Shown: piece after piece, positions 10,443-20,677 of the stretch
How the letters are laid out: each line of letters opens with the position of its first letter
How positions within the stretch are numbered: position 1 is the first letter of the stretch
Assembly: GCA_943789005.1 (NCBI GenBank)
Contig: CALSSL010000002.1
Span: 252,532 to 316,531, forward strand
Length of the DNA: 64,000 nt
Direction of reading: 5' to 3'
DNA from: an uncultured SAR86 cluster bacterium
Lineage (GTDB): Bacteria; Pseudomonadota; Gammaproteobacteria; Magnimaribacterales; D2472
Translations under genes and position numbers: made by a program
Notes under the pieces: generated by a model
Database searches by the model: none
What the model saw: only the letters and a program-made list of their open reading frames with translations
What the model was told of the DNA's origin: nothing

Positions 10443-11223
10443 TAAACTCACGCTTGATGGGTTAATTTTTGAAGCAACAAAAATTAATTTTCATAACAAT
10501 ATTTTGACAATTACACTAAATAGGCCTGAAAAAAAGAATGCTATAAATAATGTAATGATGAACGAAATTAATTATGCACTTGCATATGCGAAACAAGAAA
10601 GGTCTATAAGAGTTGTAGTAATTGATGCAAAAGGTGATATTTTTTGTGCTGGAGCAGACCTTAACAGAGCAGAATCAAATTCAAATGTTCCAAAATTAGA
10701 TGATGTAAATGATATTAGTCTTGCTATAAGGCATTTATACAAACCAGTTATTTGTAAAATTCAGGGGTCTGTTTTAGCAGGTGCCTTATTAATGGTAACT
10801 AATGCCACTCATGCTATAGCAGTAGAAACTGCACAATTTTCAGCCCCTGAAATTAAAAGAGGCTTATGGCCATTTATGGTAATGGCAGGTCTATTTAGAG
10901 TAATGCCAAAGCGAGCTGGTCTTGATTTTATTATGAGAGGAGAAAGTATTTCTGCTGATGAAGCGTTAGATTGGGGCTTGATTAATAAAATAGTTTCTAA
11001 GGAAGAATTAGATGAGAATGTTGATAATCTTGCAAGTCAGCTAGCATCTCTAGCTCCAAATACTATGCAAATGGGATTAGAAGCATACGAAAAACAAGAT
11101 GGGATGGTTTTTGATGAGGCATTGCCCTATTTACAGAAGCAAATTGCTGAATGCTTTAATAGTGAAGATGCCCAAGAAGGGATTAAAGCATTTTTAGAAA
11201 AAAGAGAGCCAAATTGGAAATAA
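10432..11223 (+). CDS. Enoyl-CoA hydratase/isomerase family protein
   Basis: ITLNRPEKKNAINNVM, GDIFCAGADL, APEIKRGLWP. Confidence 0.88.
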   Translation: MANNKLTLDGLIFEATKINFHNNILTITLNRPEKKNAINNVMMNEINYALAYAKQERSIRVVVIDAKGDIFCAGADLNRAESNSNVPKLDDVNDISLAIRHLYKPVICKIQGSVLAGALLMVTNATHAIAVETAQFSAPEIKRGLWPFMVMAGLFRVMPKRAGLDFIMRGESISADEALDWGLINKIVSKEELDENVDNLASQLASLAPNTMQMGLEAYEKQDGMVFDEALPYLQKQIAECFNSEDAQEGIKAFLEKREPNWK

Positions 11224-11241
11224 TGGAAAGATGATATAAAT

Positions 11242-12478
11242 ATGGACTTAAATTTTAGACCAGAATATAAAGATTTTAGAAAGGAAGTAGAAGCTTTCTG
11301 TAATAAGTGGAAAGGAGTTTATTTTAAAAATGCATCTAATAGTCCATTGCTAGATCTTACTTCCTCTGGTTCTAATGAGGGAAATAAAATAATAACAAGA
11401 CAAAAATGGCAAAAAATACTAATTGAAAATGGGTATTTTGCTAGGTCTATTCCTAAAGAGTACGGTGGTTTTGGTGGTGAAAATGATGAAATAAAAAATA
11501 GAATTATTGCATCAGAGTTTGCTTATCATGGCATTCCATCACCAATGAGTGGACAAGGAATCGATATGCTAGTGCCAACTCTTCTTGAGCTTGGGACAGA
11601 AGAACAAAAACAAAAATATATTAAAAAAACTCTGCATGGGGAAATGATATGGTGCCAAGGTTATTCTGAGCCAAATGCTGGCAGTGATCTTGCTAGCCTA
11701 CAAACAAAGGCTGAGCTAATAGATGGAAAATGGATAATTAACGGACAAAAAATATGGACTAGTACTGCCCAATATTCACAAATGATGTTTTGTCTTGTAA
11801 GAACAGAACCCGAAGCTAAGAAACATGCTGGAATTAGTTATTTACTAATACCAATGGGTACTCCAGGTATTGATGTAAGGCCATTGATTGATATGACTCT
11901 TAAAGCAGGCTTCAATGAGGTGTTTTTTACTGATGTAGCTATCCCAGAAGAAAATATTGTAGGGAAAAGAGGCGAAGGATGGGCTGTAGCAAATGCAACC
12001 CTCACACATGAAAGAGGATCTTTAACTAATCCAAATGCGACAATGAGTAGAGTCAATGCATTAATAGATAGGATGAAAGAGGATACTATTAATGGCATAA
12101 GATTGATTGATATTCCTGTTTACAGAGATAAATTGATAGCACTTCAAGCAAAAGTAACTGCCTTTCAATCTAATTCATTGCGAGTTTTATCAGCAAAGCT
12201 TAATCCAGGCCAAGATGTAAAAATGGCTGGAATGATACAAAAGTATTATGGGACTGAGCTTAGGCATGAATTAGAGGGTTTTGCTGTTGATGTTATGGGA
12301 GAGCTTGGCACTTTGTATGAAGATAGCCCTCTACCTGAAAGATAAAGGCTCATGGCAATTTTTATATATGTATTATCTAGGACTGATAATTGGCGGTGGC
12401 ACTAGTCAAATACAAAAAAATATAATCTCTGAAAGAGGACTTGGGATGCCAAGAGAACCAAAAATCTCCGGAGTCTAA
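11242..12478 (+). CDS. Acyl-CoA dehydrogenase (frameshifted near 12340)
   Basis: WCQGYSEPNAGSDLASLQT in the first ORF; the +1 frame continues with GSWQFLYMYYLGLIIGGGTSQIQKNIISERGLGMPRE, the conserved ACAD C-terminus. Confidence 0.85.
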
Positions 12479-12479
12479 T

Positions 12480-13568
12480 ATGTATTTTGGTCTATCTGAA
12501 GAACAACAATTTTTCAAAGATAATGTTAATAAGTTTTTGAATGATCATGCATCTCTAGATATTGTAAAAAAAATTATTGATAACAATGATTTGGACATCA
12601 AAAATGAAATTGCTAATGGCATATTAAATCTTGGAATAAATAGCTTACTGGTTCCAGAAAAGTATGGAGGCCTAGGTTTAGATCTTCTATTTGCTGCAGC
12701 AGTTTCACAAAGTTTGGGAGAAAATGTTGCGCCCTTCTCTTTTGCTGGATCCTACGTAATGGCACCAATAGCCCTATCTTTAGGAGGAAATGAAGACCAA
12801 AAAAATAAGTATCTTAATTCTATAGTGAATAATAAAATGAAATTTGCAGTAGGTTTTTCTGAATATATTGCAGCAAGAAATAATTTTGGATTCTTGTTTA
12901 AAAATAATACCGTTTCTGGAAAATCTATATTTGTACTAGATGTTGAAAATTCAACGCATCTATTGATAGCTGATGAGGCTGGTCAGATTGGGGTTATAAA
13001 TATCAATGATAAAAATATAAAGCTTACAGAACTTACAACTGTAGATAAAACAAGAACATACTTTGAGATACAATTTGAAAAAGCATTAGTTGATATACTA
13101 GAAGAAACAAAAAGCAATATTAATGCTGTTACAAGATCTATTGATGCAGGAAGAATTGTTTTGGCAGCAGACTCACTTGGAGCTTCTGAAGCATTACTAA
13201 CAAAAGCTGTTGAGTATTCTAAAGAGAGAAAACAATTTGGCAGAGCAATTGGATCCTTTCAAGCTGTAAAACATATGTGTGCAGAGATGGCGGCAGATCT
13301 TGAACCATGTTACTCATTGGTATGGCATGCAGCCCATTGTTTTGATAATATTCCTGATGAATCAAGGTTGATGTCATGTCATGCCAAGTCACATGTCTCA
13401 GATGTTTCGAAAGTTATAGCTAAAAAAGCTACTGAAGTGCATGGAGGAATGGGTTTTACTGATCTTATGGGCATACATTATTGGTTTAAAAGGATTGGAG
13501 TAAATAGACAAAATCTAGGCTCTCCTGAAACTATTAGAGAAGAAGCAGCAAAAATACAAAATTTATAA
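12480..13568 (+). CDS. Acyl-CoA dehydrogenase family protein
   Basis: MYFGLSEEQQFFKDNV..., AVEYSKERKQFGRAIGSFQAVKHMCAEMA, EVHGGMGFT. Confidence 0.87.
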   Translation: MYFGLSEEQQFFKDNVNKFLNDHASLDIVKKIIDNNDLDIKNEIANGILNLGINSLLVPEKYGGLGLDLLFAAAVSQSLGENVAPFSFAGSYVMAPIALSLGGNEDQKNKYLNSIVNNKMKFAVGFSEYIAARNNFGFLFKNNTVSGKSIFVLDVENSTHLLIADEAGQIGVININDKNIKLTELTTVDKTRTYFEIQFEKALVDILEETKSNINAVTRSIDAGRIVLAADSLGASEALLTKAVEYSKERKQFGRAIGSFQAVKHMCAEMAADLEPCYSLVWHAAHCFDNIPDESRLMSCHAKSHVSDVSKVIAKKATEVHGGMGFTDLMGIHYWFKRIGVNRQNLGSPETIREEAAKIQNL

Positions 13569-13572
13569 AATA

Positions 13573-15600
13573 GTGATTAAACATAAACTCATTTGGTCTT
13601 TCATATGCCTTGCCTTGATTTCATGTGGCAATTCAACCTACGAACCTCAAGAATACATTTCAACCAATCTAAATGATGAAAGAATTGAGTTAAGTCAAGA
13701 AATTTTTAATAAGCTTAAAAAAGAACACTACTTAAAAAACTTCGTTAATGAAGATTTTAATAAAGAATATATAGAAGCCTTAATTAAAAGACTTGATGAA
13801 AATAAATTATATTTTCTAAAGCCAGAAATTGAGGAGTTTTATAAGAAAGCTAATGCATATGATGGTCCTAGTTTTGATATAGATTTATCATATTCGATTA
13901 TAAATTTATATTTTAAGAGGTTGATTTTATTTTCAGAATTTCAAATTTCATTAATTGAAAAAGATTCGTTTAACTTGCAGCAAGACGACTACATAGATAT
14001 TTATTATGAAGATAACGAATGGCCTAAAACGGACGAAAATCTAAAAAAAATATGGAGAGATGAGACAAAGAATGATTTCTTGGTAGCAATGATGTCCGAT
14101 ACTTTGTCTGAAGACCCAAAGGAAGGTCTATTAAAAAGATATACGAATAGAATTAGAAGAATTCAACAACAAAATGAAGAAGATATTTTTTCCATTGCAG
14201 TCAATTCCTTAGCAAATCAGTTTGATCCGCATTCCTCGTACCTGTCACCTAGATCAGCAGAAGATTTTGATATGAACATGAGCCTAAAACTTGAGGGTAT
14301 TGGCGCCCTTTTAGGTGCAGAAGATGATTATACGAAAATAGTTAGCTTGGTAGCCGGAGGTCCTGCAGAAAAATCTGGAGCAATACTACCCGAAGATAGA
14401 ATAACAAGAATAAGGCAAATAGATTCTGAAATTAATGAATATGTTGATGTCGTGGGTTGGCGCATAGATGAGGTTGTAGATTTAATTAGAGGTGAATCAG
14501 GTACCCAAGTTGAAATTGAGTTCATTTCATCTGATTCAGCTGAAAATACTAGAAAACTTGTAACTCTGACAAGAGAAGAAATTAAATTAGAAGATAGAGC
14601 AGCTAAATCAAAAATTTATGAGGCTGATGATGGAAATAAAATTGGCATTATTGATCTACCATCCTTTTATATTGACTTTAACGCTTATCAAAACAGAGAT
14701 TCTGATTATAGAAGTAGCAGCAAAGATGTTAAAAAAATTCTTAATGACTTTAATAATGAGAATGTAGATGCTGTAATTTTAGATCTAAGAAATAACGGTG
14801 GTGGCGCTTTAATAGAAGCAAATAAAATAGTAGGTCTTTTTGTTGCCTCAGGACCAACGGTTCAAGTTAAGCATAAAGCCGGATATATGCAACCATACGG
14901 TGACAATAGAGCTAAGCAAGTATGGGAAAAACCAATTGCTATATTAGTAAATCGTTACTCAGCATCAGCATCAGAGATTGTGGCTGGCGCTATACAAGAT
15001 TACAAACGAGGAATAGTTATTGGTCAACGAACATTTGGAAAAGGAACTGTTCAAAGTTTAGAAAGCCTTTCTAAGGGTCAAATCAAAATTACTGAGTCTA
15101 AATATTATAGAGTAGACGGATCAAGCACACAAAATAAAGGCGTGATACCAGATATAGAATTACTATCCACATGGGATATAGAATCTGTAGGTGAAAGTTC
15201 GTACCCTACTGCAATGGAGTGGGATACTGTAAGACCTTATAGACATAAGAAATTCAAGTTTGATGATAATCAAATTGAAAAAATAAATAATTTATACTCA
15301 CAAAGGTTGAATGAAGATCCAAATCTAAAATATTTAGCTAAAGTTAGAGAAAGATACGATCAAAATAAAGATAAAAAATTATTAAGTCTAAATATAGATA
15401 CAAGAAAATTAGAGAAAGAAGCAAGAAGAGCATGGCTGCTTGAGATTGAAAATGATAGAAGAAAAGTTCTAGGACTTTCTACATTTGAATCATATGAAAA
15501 ACTTGAAGAAAATAATAAAAATGAAAATAAAGATAACGATGAAAAAATTGATCTTAACAAAGATTTTCTTCTTGATAGAATCAACCAATATCGTCAATGA
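13573..15600 (+). CDS. prc: Carboxy-terminal (tail-specific) protease, S41 family lipoprotein
   Basis: Lipobox LALISCGNS; PDZ region; VDAVILDLRNNGGGAL, YSASASEIVAGAIQDYKRGIVIGQRTFGKGTVQ. Confidence 0.92.
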   Translation: MIKHKLIWSFICLALISCGNSTYEPQEYISTNLNDERIELSQEIFNKLKKEHYLKNFVNEDFNKEYIEALIKRLDENKLYFLKPEIEEFYKKANAYDGPSFDIDLSYSIINLYFKRLILFSEFQISLIEKDSFNLQQDDYIDIYYEDNEWPKTDENLKKIWRDETKNDFLVAMMSDTLSEDPKEGLLKRYTNRIRRIQQQNEEDIFSIAVNSLANQFDPHSSYLSPRSAEDFDMNMSLKLEGIGALLGAEDDYTKIVSLVAGGPAEKSGAILPEDRITRIRQIDSEINEYVDVVGWRIDEVVDLIRGESGTQVEIEFISSDSAENTRKLVTLTREEIKLEDRAAKSKIYEADDGNKIGIIDLPSFYIDFNAYQNRDSDYRSSSKDVKKILNDFNNENVDAVILDLRNNGGGALIEANKIVGLFVASGPTVQVKHKAGYMQPYGDNRAKQVWEKPIAILVNRYSASASEIVAGAIQDYKRGIVIGQRTFGKGTVQSLESLSKGQIKITESKYYRVDGSSTQNKGVIPDIELLSTWDIESVGESSYPTAMEWDTVRPYRHKKFKFDDNQIEKINNLYSQRLNEDPNLKYLAKVRERYDQNKDKKLLSLNIDTRKLEKEARRAWLLEIENDRRKVLGLSTFESYEKLEENNKNENKDNDEKIDLNKDFLLDRINQYRQ

Positions 15601-15647
15601 TTACATTAATATGAATAAAAAAATTCTTTTAAGCGAAAGAGACTAAA

Positions 15648-16460
15648 ATGAGAATAGTATCTTTTAACATCAATAGTATTAGAGCACGCCCTCATCAATT
15701 AATTCACCTCAGAGATACGCTTGATCCTGATGTCATTGGACTCCAAGAAACAAAAGTAAATGATCCCGATTTTCCCTTAGAAATAATTGAAGAGATTGGA
15801 TACCATCCAGAGTATTGGGGTCAAAAAGGTCATTATGGTGTTGCTTTTTTAAGCAAAGAAAAACCAATTAAAACTGTTAAAGGGTTTAAAGATGATACTG
15901 AAGATGATCAAAAAAGATTTATTCAATGCACCTTTAGTTCAAAAAGCTCAGAAATAACAATTATGAATGGTTACTTTCCTCAAGGTGAAAATATACATCA
16001 TGAAACAAAATTTCCTAAAAAGATTAAATACTATGACGATTTATATAAGCACATAAAAACTCTTAAAAAAACAAAAAGAAATCTAGTAGTTATGGGTGAC
16101 TTTAATGTAGCGCCTGAAGATATAGATATAGGAATAGGTCCTGAAAGTGTTAAAAGATGGTTGCGTGATGGAAAAACTTCTTTCCAACCTCAAGAGAGAG
16201 AGATGTGGAATAGTATTAAAGATTTAGGTTTCGTTGATTCTTGGAGAACAAAGTTTCCTAAGGAATCATCAATATATTCTTGGTTTGATTACAGATCTAA
16301 GATGTTTGATGATGACCCCAAAAGAGGGCTTAGAATTGATCACATAATGGTTTCAAATGATTTAAGCGAATCAATCTCTGATGTTGGAATCGATTATGAT
16401 TCAAGAGCCATGGAAAAGCCATCCGACCATTGTCCTGTTTGGGTGGATTTAAATATATAG
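15648..16460 (+). CDS. xthA: Exodeoxyribonuclease III
   Basis: MRIVSFNINSIRARPHQL, GLQETKV, GDFNVAP, GLRIDHIM, PSDHCPVW. Confidence 0.93.
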   Translation: MRIVSFNINSIRARPHQLIHLRDTLDPDVIGLQETKVNDPDFPLEIIEEIGYHPEYWGQKGHYGVAFLSKEKPIKTVKGFKDDTEDDQKRFIQCTFSSKSSEITIMNGYFPQGENIHHETKFPKKIKYYDDLYKHIKTLKKTKRNLVVMGDFNVAPEDIDIGIGPESVKRWLRDGKTSFQPQEREMWNSIKDLGFVDSWRTKFPKESSIYSWFDYRSKMFDDDPKRGLRIDHIMVSNDLSESISDVGIDYDSRAMEKPSDHCPVWVDLNI

Positions 16461-16470
16461 ATATATCTTT

Positions 16471-16914
16471 ATGTCTGATAACTTCGAAATAAGGTCGCCC
16501 GCCACAAAAGAAGAGTGGAAAAGATATGATGATTTTAGATGGGAAGTTCTAAGAAAACCATTAAAAATGTCGCACATACCTCTAAAGGATGATCTAGAAG
16601 ATAAAAGTGTTCATCTGATGGGTGTTACTTCCAAAGGGGAAGTTGTTGCTTGCGGAAGGCTTCATTTAAATACCTCTTACGAAGCACAAATTAGATATAT
16701 GGGAGTAAGTGAGGATTTGAGAAGATCAGGCATTGGCTCCAAAATGATTAAAAAACTAGAAGAAGAAGCTAGTAAACAAGGTGCGAGTCAAATCATGTTA
16801 AATGCAAGAGAAAATGCTGTTTCTTTTTATAAATCTCTTGGTTATTTTGAAGCTGGTCCATATGAGTCTGATATTCAAATTCCTCATACCAGAATGGAAA
16901 AAATAATATCTTAG
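16471..16914 (+). CDS. GNAT-family N-acetyltransferase
   Basis: IRYMGVSEDLRRSGIGSKMIKKLEEEA...NARENAVSFYKSLGYFEAG. Confidence 0.85.
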   Translation: MSDNFEIRSPATKEEWKRYDDFRWEVLRKPLKMSHIPLKDDLEDKSVHLMGVTSKGEVVACGRLHLNTSYEAQIRYMGVSEDLRRSGIGSKMIKKLEEEASKQGASQIMLNARENAVSFYKSLGYFEAGPYESDIQIPHTRMEKIIS

Positions 16915-17370
16915 CTATCTTTTATTTTTAAAAAAATCTTTTAAAAGTTTTGAACTCTCCTCTTTCATTAAGCCATATCTATATGAAACTTTATGATTAA
17001 AGCTAATTCTGTCGAGTAAATTGTCAATTGAAATAATGCTCCCAGTTTTTGGTTCTGGAGCAGCAAAAACAATTTCATCAATTCTTGCATCAACTATTGC
17101 TTTTATACACATGTGACAGGGTTCAAGAGAAATATAAATCGTTGATTTGTTTAATCTATAATTTTTAACTTTTTTTGACGCGTCTATTATTGCTTCTATC
17201 TCAGCATGAGATGAAACATTCTGATTCTCAATTACTCTATTTCTTCCTTTGCCAATTATTTTATTTTGCTGGACTATTACGGCACCTACTGGCACCTCAT
17301 TATTGGTAAAGGCTTTTTCTGCTTCTTGAATAGCCAAGCTCATAAATGAGCTATCATCATTAGTAAACAT
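16915..17370 (-). CDS. tadA: tRNA-specific adenosine deaminase
   Basis: SSHAEIEAI ... TIYISLEPCHMCIKAIVDARIDEIVFAAPEPKTG. Confidence 0.9.
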   Translation of the reverse strand: MFTNDDSSFMSLAIQEAEKAFTNNEVPVGAVIVQQNKIIGKGRNRVIENQNVSSHAEIEAIIDASKKVKNYRLNKSTIYISLEPCHMCIKAIVDARIDEIVFAAPEPKTGSIISIDNLLDRISFNHKVSYRYGLMKEESSKLLKDFFKNKR

Positions 17371-17375
17371 TTTAA

Positions 17376-17906
17376 TTAATATAACTCTATTTTTGCTATA
17401 TCTAGTTGTGCTTGAAAATCCTTGCCATAAGCAGCAAATGCAATCGTTCTAATTTTGGAAATATTCATTCTTTTGCGCATATAAAAATTTGATTTCTCAA
17501 AAGACGAAAACGGAATTTCTATTATTGACCAATCTTCTTTGGGTTGGAATATAGCAATGTATCTATCCCATGGAAACCTGCTTGAAGGAGTTCTTATCCA
17601 CATATAATAATCATCACTTGTTCCTCTGACAGTAAATCTGATGCCTTGATAATCTTCTGCATTTACAGGAAAGTTAATAATAGATTGAATAAATCCACCA
17701 TTATTTTTTGTACTCACATTTCCTTCTAATCGATAAAATTTATCAGTGCCGTCATCCATTTCATAAAAATTAACTTCAGATATCCCACCCATGACATTAT
17801 CTGATATAGCGCTCCAATTCGCTCTTGTTTTGTCTAAGTCATCGATAATCGTAGAAGAAATATTCATGGTAAAAATTATTAGTAAATAAAGAAATAAATT
17901 TTGCAT
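17376..17906 (-). CDS. CIA30-family (NADH:ubiquinone oxidoreductase intermediate-associated protein 30) domain protein
   Basis: WSAISDNVMGGISEVNF...GFIQSIINFPVNAEDYQGIRFTVRG..WSIIEIPFSSF. Confidence 0.75.
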   Translation of the reverse strand: MQNLFLYLLIIFTMNISSTIIDDLDKTRANWSAISDNVMGGISEVNFYEMDDGTDKFYRLEGNVSTKNNGGFIQSIINFPVNAEDYQGIRFTVRGTSDDYYMWIRTPSSRFPWDRYIAIFQPKEDWSIIEIPFSSFEKSNFYMRKRMNISKIRTIAFAAYGKDFQAQLDIAKIELY

Positions 17907-19060
17907 TAATCTAGATTAGTACTTTTTTCAGCAGGAAACCAGGGTAATTCATGAACTTGTGCGTTTAAATGGGCTTTAGGTGATTCTATGATTAGAGGAG
18001 TTCCAGGAACGGCGCTATTTACTTTGATAATTGCTAATCCTATATTTCTTTTTAATCTTGGAGAAAAGAAACACCTTGATAGTCTTCCTAATTTATTATT
18101 GTTTATATCAAAAACTGGCCAAAAATTCTCAGGGACTTTTTGAATAGGATTTCCGTCGATTTCAACTCCTACTAATTTTTCTGTTACTCCATCTTTTTTA
18201 ATTTTTTTTAAGGCTTCTTTACCTATAAAATCTATGTCCTGATCAAGATCAACCAACCTATCTAAGCCTATTGTGAATGGGTTATGCTCTCTCCCAAAAT
18301 CACTTTGATATGAGAGAAGCCCGCCTTCAATTGTTCTTATTGTATTTGGCGCTATAACTGCACCATTAAATTCTTTTGCAGCTTCATAGACTGTCTCAAA
18401 TAATTCATCTCCAAATTTTCTATTCTGAAGATACAGTTCATAGCTTAATTCTCCACTCCAACCTGTTCTAGCTATAACCATTGGAATATTATTTAAAGAT
18501 GTCTCTCTTGCTTTATAATAGCCAAGGTCATCATGAATACCATTAAATAATTTTTGAATAAGTTTTCCAGCTTTAGGTCCGCTAATTTGTAGTGGCGATA
18601 CATCAGGCTCATGGATCTCTATATCCATTCCAGAATTAATTGATATTCCCTGTAACCATGACAAGACATCGCCATCACCGGGTGATATCCAAAATTTATT
18701 TTCTTCTAATCTTAAGAGACATGCATCATTAACAATACCGCCATTCATATCTGTCAAGATAATATATTTACAATCGCCTATTGCACAATTTTCTAGATTT
18801 CTTGGGTTGACATACCGAACAAATTTATATGCGTCTGGACCAGAAATCTCAACTTGTCTTTCTGCTGCAAAGTCTCCAAAAGTAACATCATTTACAAGAC
18901 TGTGGTATTCCTTTTCTGGACCAGAAAAACTAGTAGGTAAATACATCCTGTTATATATAGTAAATCCTGTAACGCCATATTTAATTGTTGAATCAAAGTA
19001 TGGCGATTTTCTTATTCTAGAACCTATTCCAATAAGCAGAGGAAGTTTTGTTTCTTTCAT
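17906..19060 (-). CDS. GcvT-family aminomethyltransferase, DMSP demethylase (DmdA)-like
   Basis: GVTGFTIYNRMYLPTSF ... FGDFAAERQVEISGPDAYKFVRYVNPRNL ... IVNDACLLRLEENKFWIS; IARTGWSGELSYELYL. Confidence 0.8.
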   Translation of the reverse strand: MKETKLPLLIGIGSRIRKSPYFDSTIKYGVTGFTIYNRMYLPTSFSGPEKEYHSLVNDVTFGDFAAERQVEISGPDAYKFVRYVNPRNLENCAIGDCKYIILTDMNGGIVNDACLLRLEENKFWISPGDGDVLSWLQGISINSGMDIEIHEPDVSPLQISGPKAGKLIQKLFNGIHDDLGYYKARETSLNNIPMVIARTGWSGELSYELYLQNRKFGDELFETVYEAAKEFNGAVIAPNTIRTIEGGLLSYQSDFGREHNPFTIGLDRLVDLDQDIDFIGKEALKKIKKDGVTEKLVGVEIDGNPIQKVPENFWPVFDINNNKLGRLSRCFFSPRLKRNIGLAIIKVNSAVPGTPLIIESPKAHLNAQVHELPWFPAEKSTNLD

Positions 19061-19166
19061 GAGTTTTTCCCTTAACAATATCATTTTAGTCTTAAAATAT
19101 TCTATTAGTAAATCGATTATTTGAGCTATTTTTGATTTGATATATGATGATAGTTAAGGGGTTGCT

Positions 19167-20264
19167 ATGGAAAAAAAGAGATTCTTTGATGATAGGTTGA
19201 AATACCTATCTTTTATTCAAAATACAAGTGAAAAGAGAGCTATTTCTGAGCAACTTGCGCCGCATATTGCCTCAATGCCAAAAAATAGAACTTTCCTAAG
19301 AATACTTGATGCTGGAACTGGAGATGGCACTGTAAAGTCTAATGTGATTAAAACCTTTCATAAATATCATCCATATACTTCATTACTAATTACTGGGAAA
19401 GAAATTAGCTATGAAGATCTCAAAAATACTCTAGAAAAAATGCCGGATAGGTTTGTTGAACATCCCAACCTACTGGTCACTATGACAAATGTAAAATTTG
19501 CTGAACTTGGTCATATAGAAAGTAGTAATAAGATTAAAGGTAAAAACGTTAAATCTTATACATTAGTATTAAAAGAAGATAATTCTTTTGACTTCAATGC
19601 TCAGATGAATAAGTTAAATAGCTTTATAAAAAAATATTGGGGTATTGAGATAGATAATAAATCAAGAACATCTTATGCAAACCCCTGCATCATTAGGATT
19701 TATAGAGAGGATCATAAAAGGTACATAGAACCTTTTATTGATAACGATTACAAGAATAATAATTACGACTTAATTATTGCATCGCAAGCTTATAGAGCCG
19801 CTTCAGAAGTAAGAACAAAAGTTAATAATGTAATTGCCCCTTTAATGAGGCTTCTTAATAAATCTGGAAAATTACTTATTACTCATTCATGCGGAGGTGA
19901 TACTGTAGAAAAGATTTTGAAAATAGCATGGAAAGATAAGCAGCCCTTCCCAAATAAGGCTAAAGATATTATTGAGTTCTTAAAAAGTAATCCAGTTGGC
20001 GAAAACAATAAATATTCTTACTCAAAACCCAAGTCTTACACTTTTAATTTCAAAAGAAGCCCAGATCAAACTGTTTCTGAACTTTTTGGTCATGGAGTTG
20101 ATGCAAAATGGGCGAATATTTTATATATAGGTCAAATACCCGATAAAGATATACAAGGGATTGAGAAATCAAATGTTGCTTATAAAAAAGTTCGGACTGC
20201 TATTAATAAAGAAGATAAAATGTTCTTTAAGAATGAAATATTTAGTATCAGAAAAATAAGATAA
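19167..20264 (+). CDS. Predicted SAM-dependent methyltransferase
   Basis: ILDAGTGDGTV motif I; LNKSGKLLITHSCGGD. Confidence 0.6.
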   Translation: MEKKRFFDDRLKYLSFIQNTSEKRAISEQLAPHIASMPKNRTFLRILDAGTGDGTVKSNVIKTFHKYHPYTSLLITGKEISYEDLKNTLEKMPDRFVEHPNLLVTMTNVKFAELGHIESSNKIKGKNVKSYTLVLKEDNSFDFNAQMNKLNSFIKKYWGIEIDNKSRTSYANPCIIRIYREDHKRYIEPFIDNDYKNNNYDLIIASQAYRAASEVRTKVNNVIAPLMRLLNKSGKLLITHSCGGDTVEKILKIAWKDKQPFPNKAKDIIEFLKSNPVGENNKYSYSKPKSYTFNFKRSPDQTVSELFGHGVDAKWANILYIGQIPDKDIQGIEKSNVAYKKVRTAINKEDKMFFKNEIFSIRKIR

Positions 20265-20266
20265 TA

Positions 20267-20677
20267 ATGAAAATTTTAATTATGGGTCTTCCTGGAAGTG
20301 GAAAAACTTATCTAGCAGAAAGATTGCAACCGCTTATTAACGCAGCTTGGTACAACGCTGATGTAGTAAGAAAAATGGCCAATGATTGGGATTTTTCTTC
20401 TGAAGGAAGAATTAGACAAAGTATGCGAATGAAAACTTTTGCTGATTTTGAAAAAAGTAATAACAGATATGTAATATGTGATTTTGTATGTCCAACTAGA
20501 ACAACTCAAGAAAATTTTGATCCTGATATCACTATATGGATGAATACAATAAAAGAAGGTCGGTTTGAAGACACAAATAAAATGTTTGAAGAGCCATTAA
20601 ATGTCGATTTTCTAATTACAGAAATGAATGACAATAATCATCATGATATTGCTAAGGAAATTTTAAAAAATGTTTGA
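20267..20677 (+). CDS. Adenylylsulfate-kinase-like P-loop kinase
   Basis: MGLPGSGKTYLAERL Walker A; YVICDFVCPT; IWMNTIKEGRFEDTNKMFEEP. Confidence 0.72.
   Translation: MKILIMGLPGSGKTYLAERLQPLINAAWYNADVVRKMANDWDFSSEGRIRQSMRMKTFADFEKSNNRYVICDFVCPTRTTQENFDPDITIWMNTIKEGRFEDTNKMFEEPLNVDFLITEMNDNNHHDIAKEILKNV

Noticed and set aside
12281-12478. Programmed ribosomal frameshift in the acyl-CoA dehydrogenase
   Set aside because: No convincing slippery site or stimulator; similar single-base breaks recur in unrelated genes, pointing to sequence error
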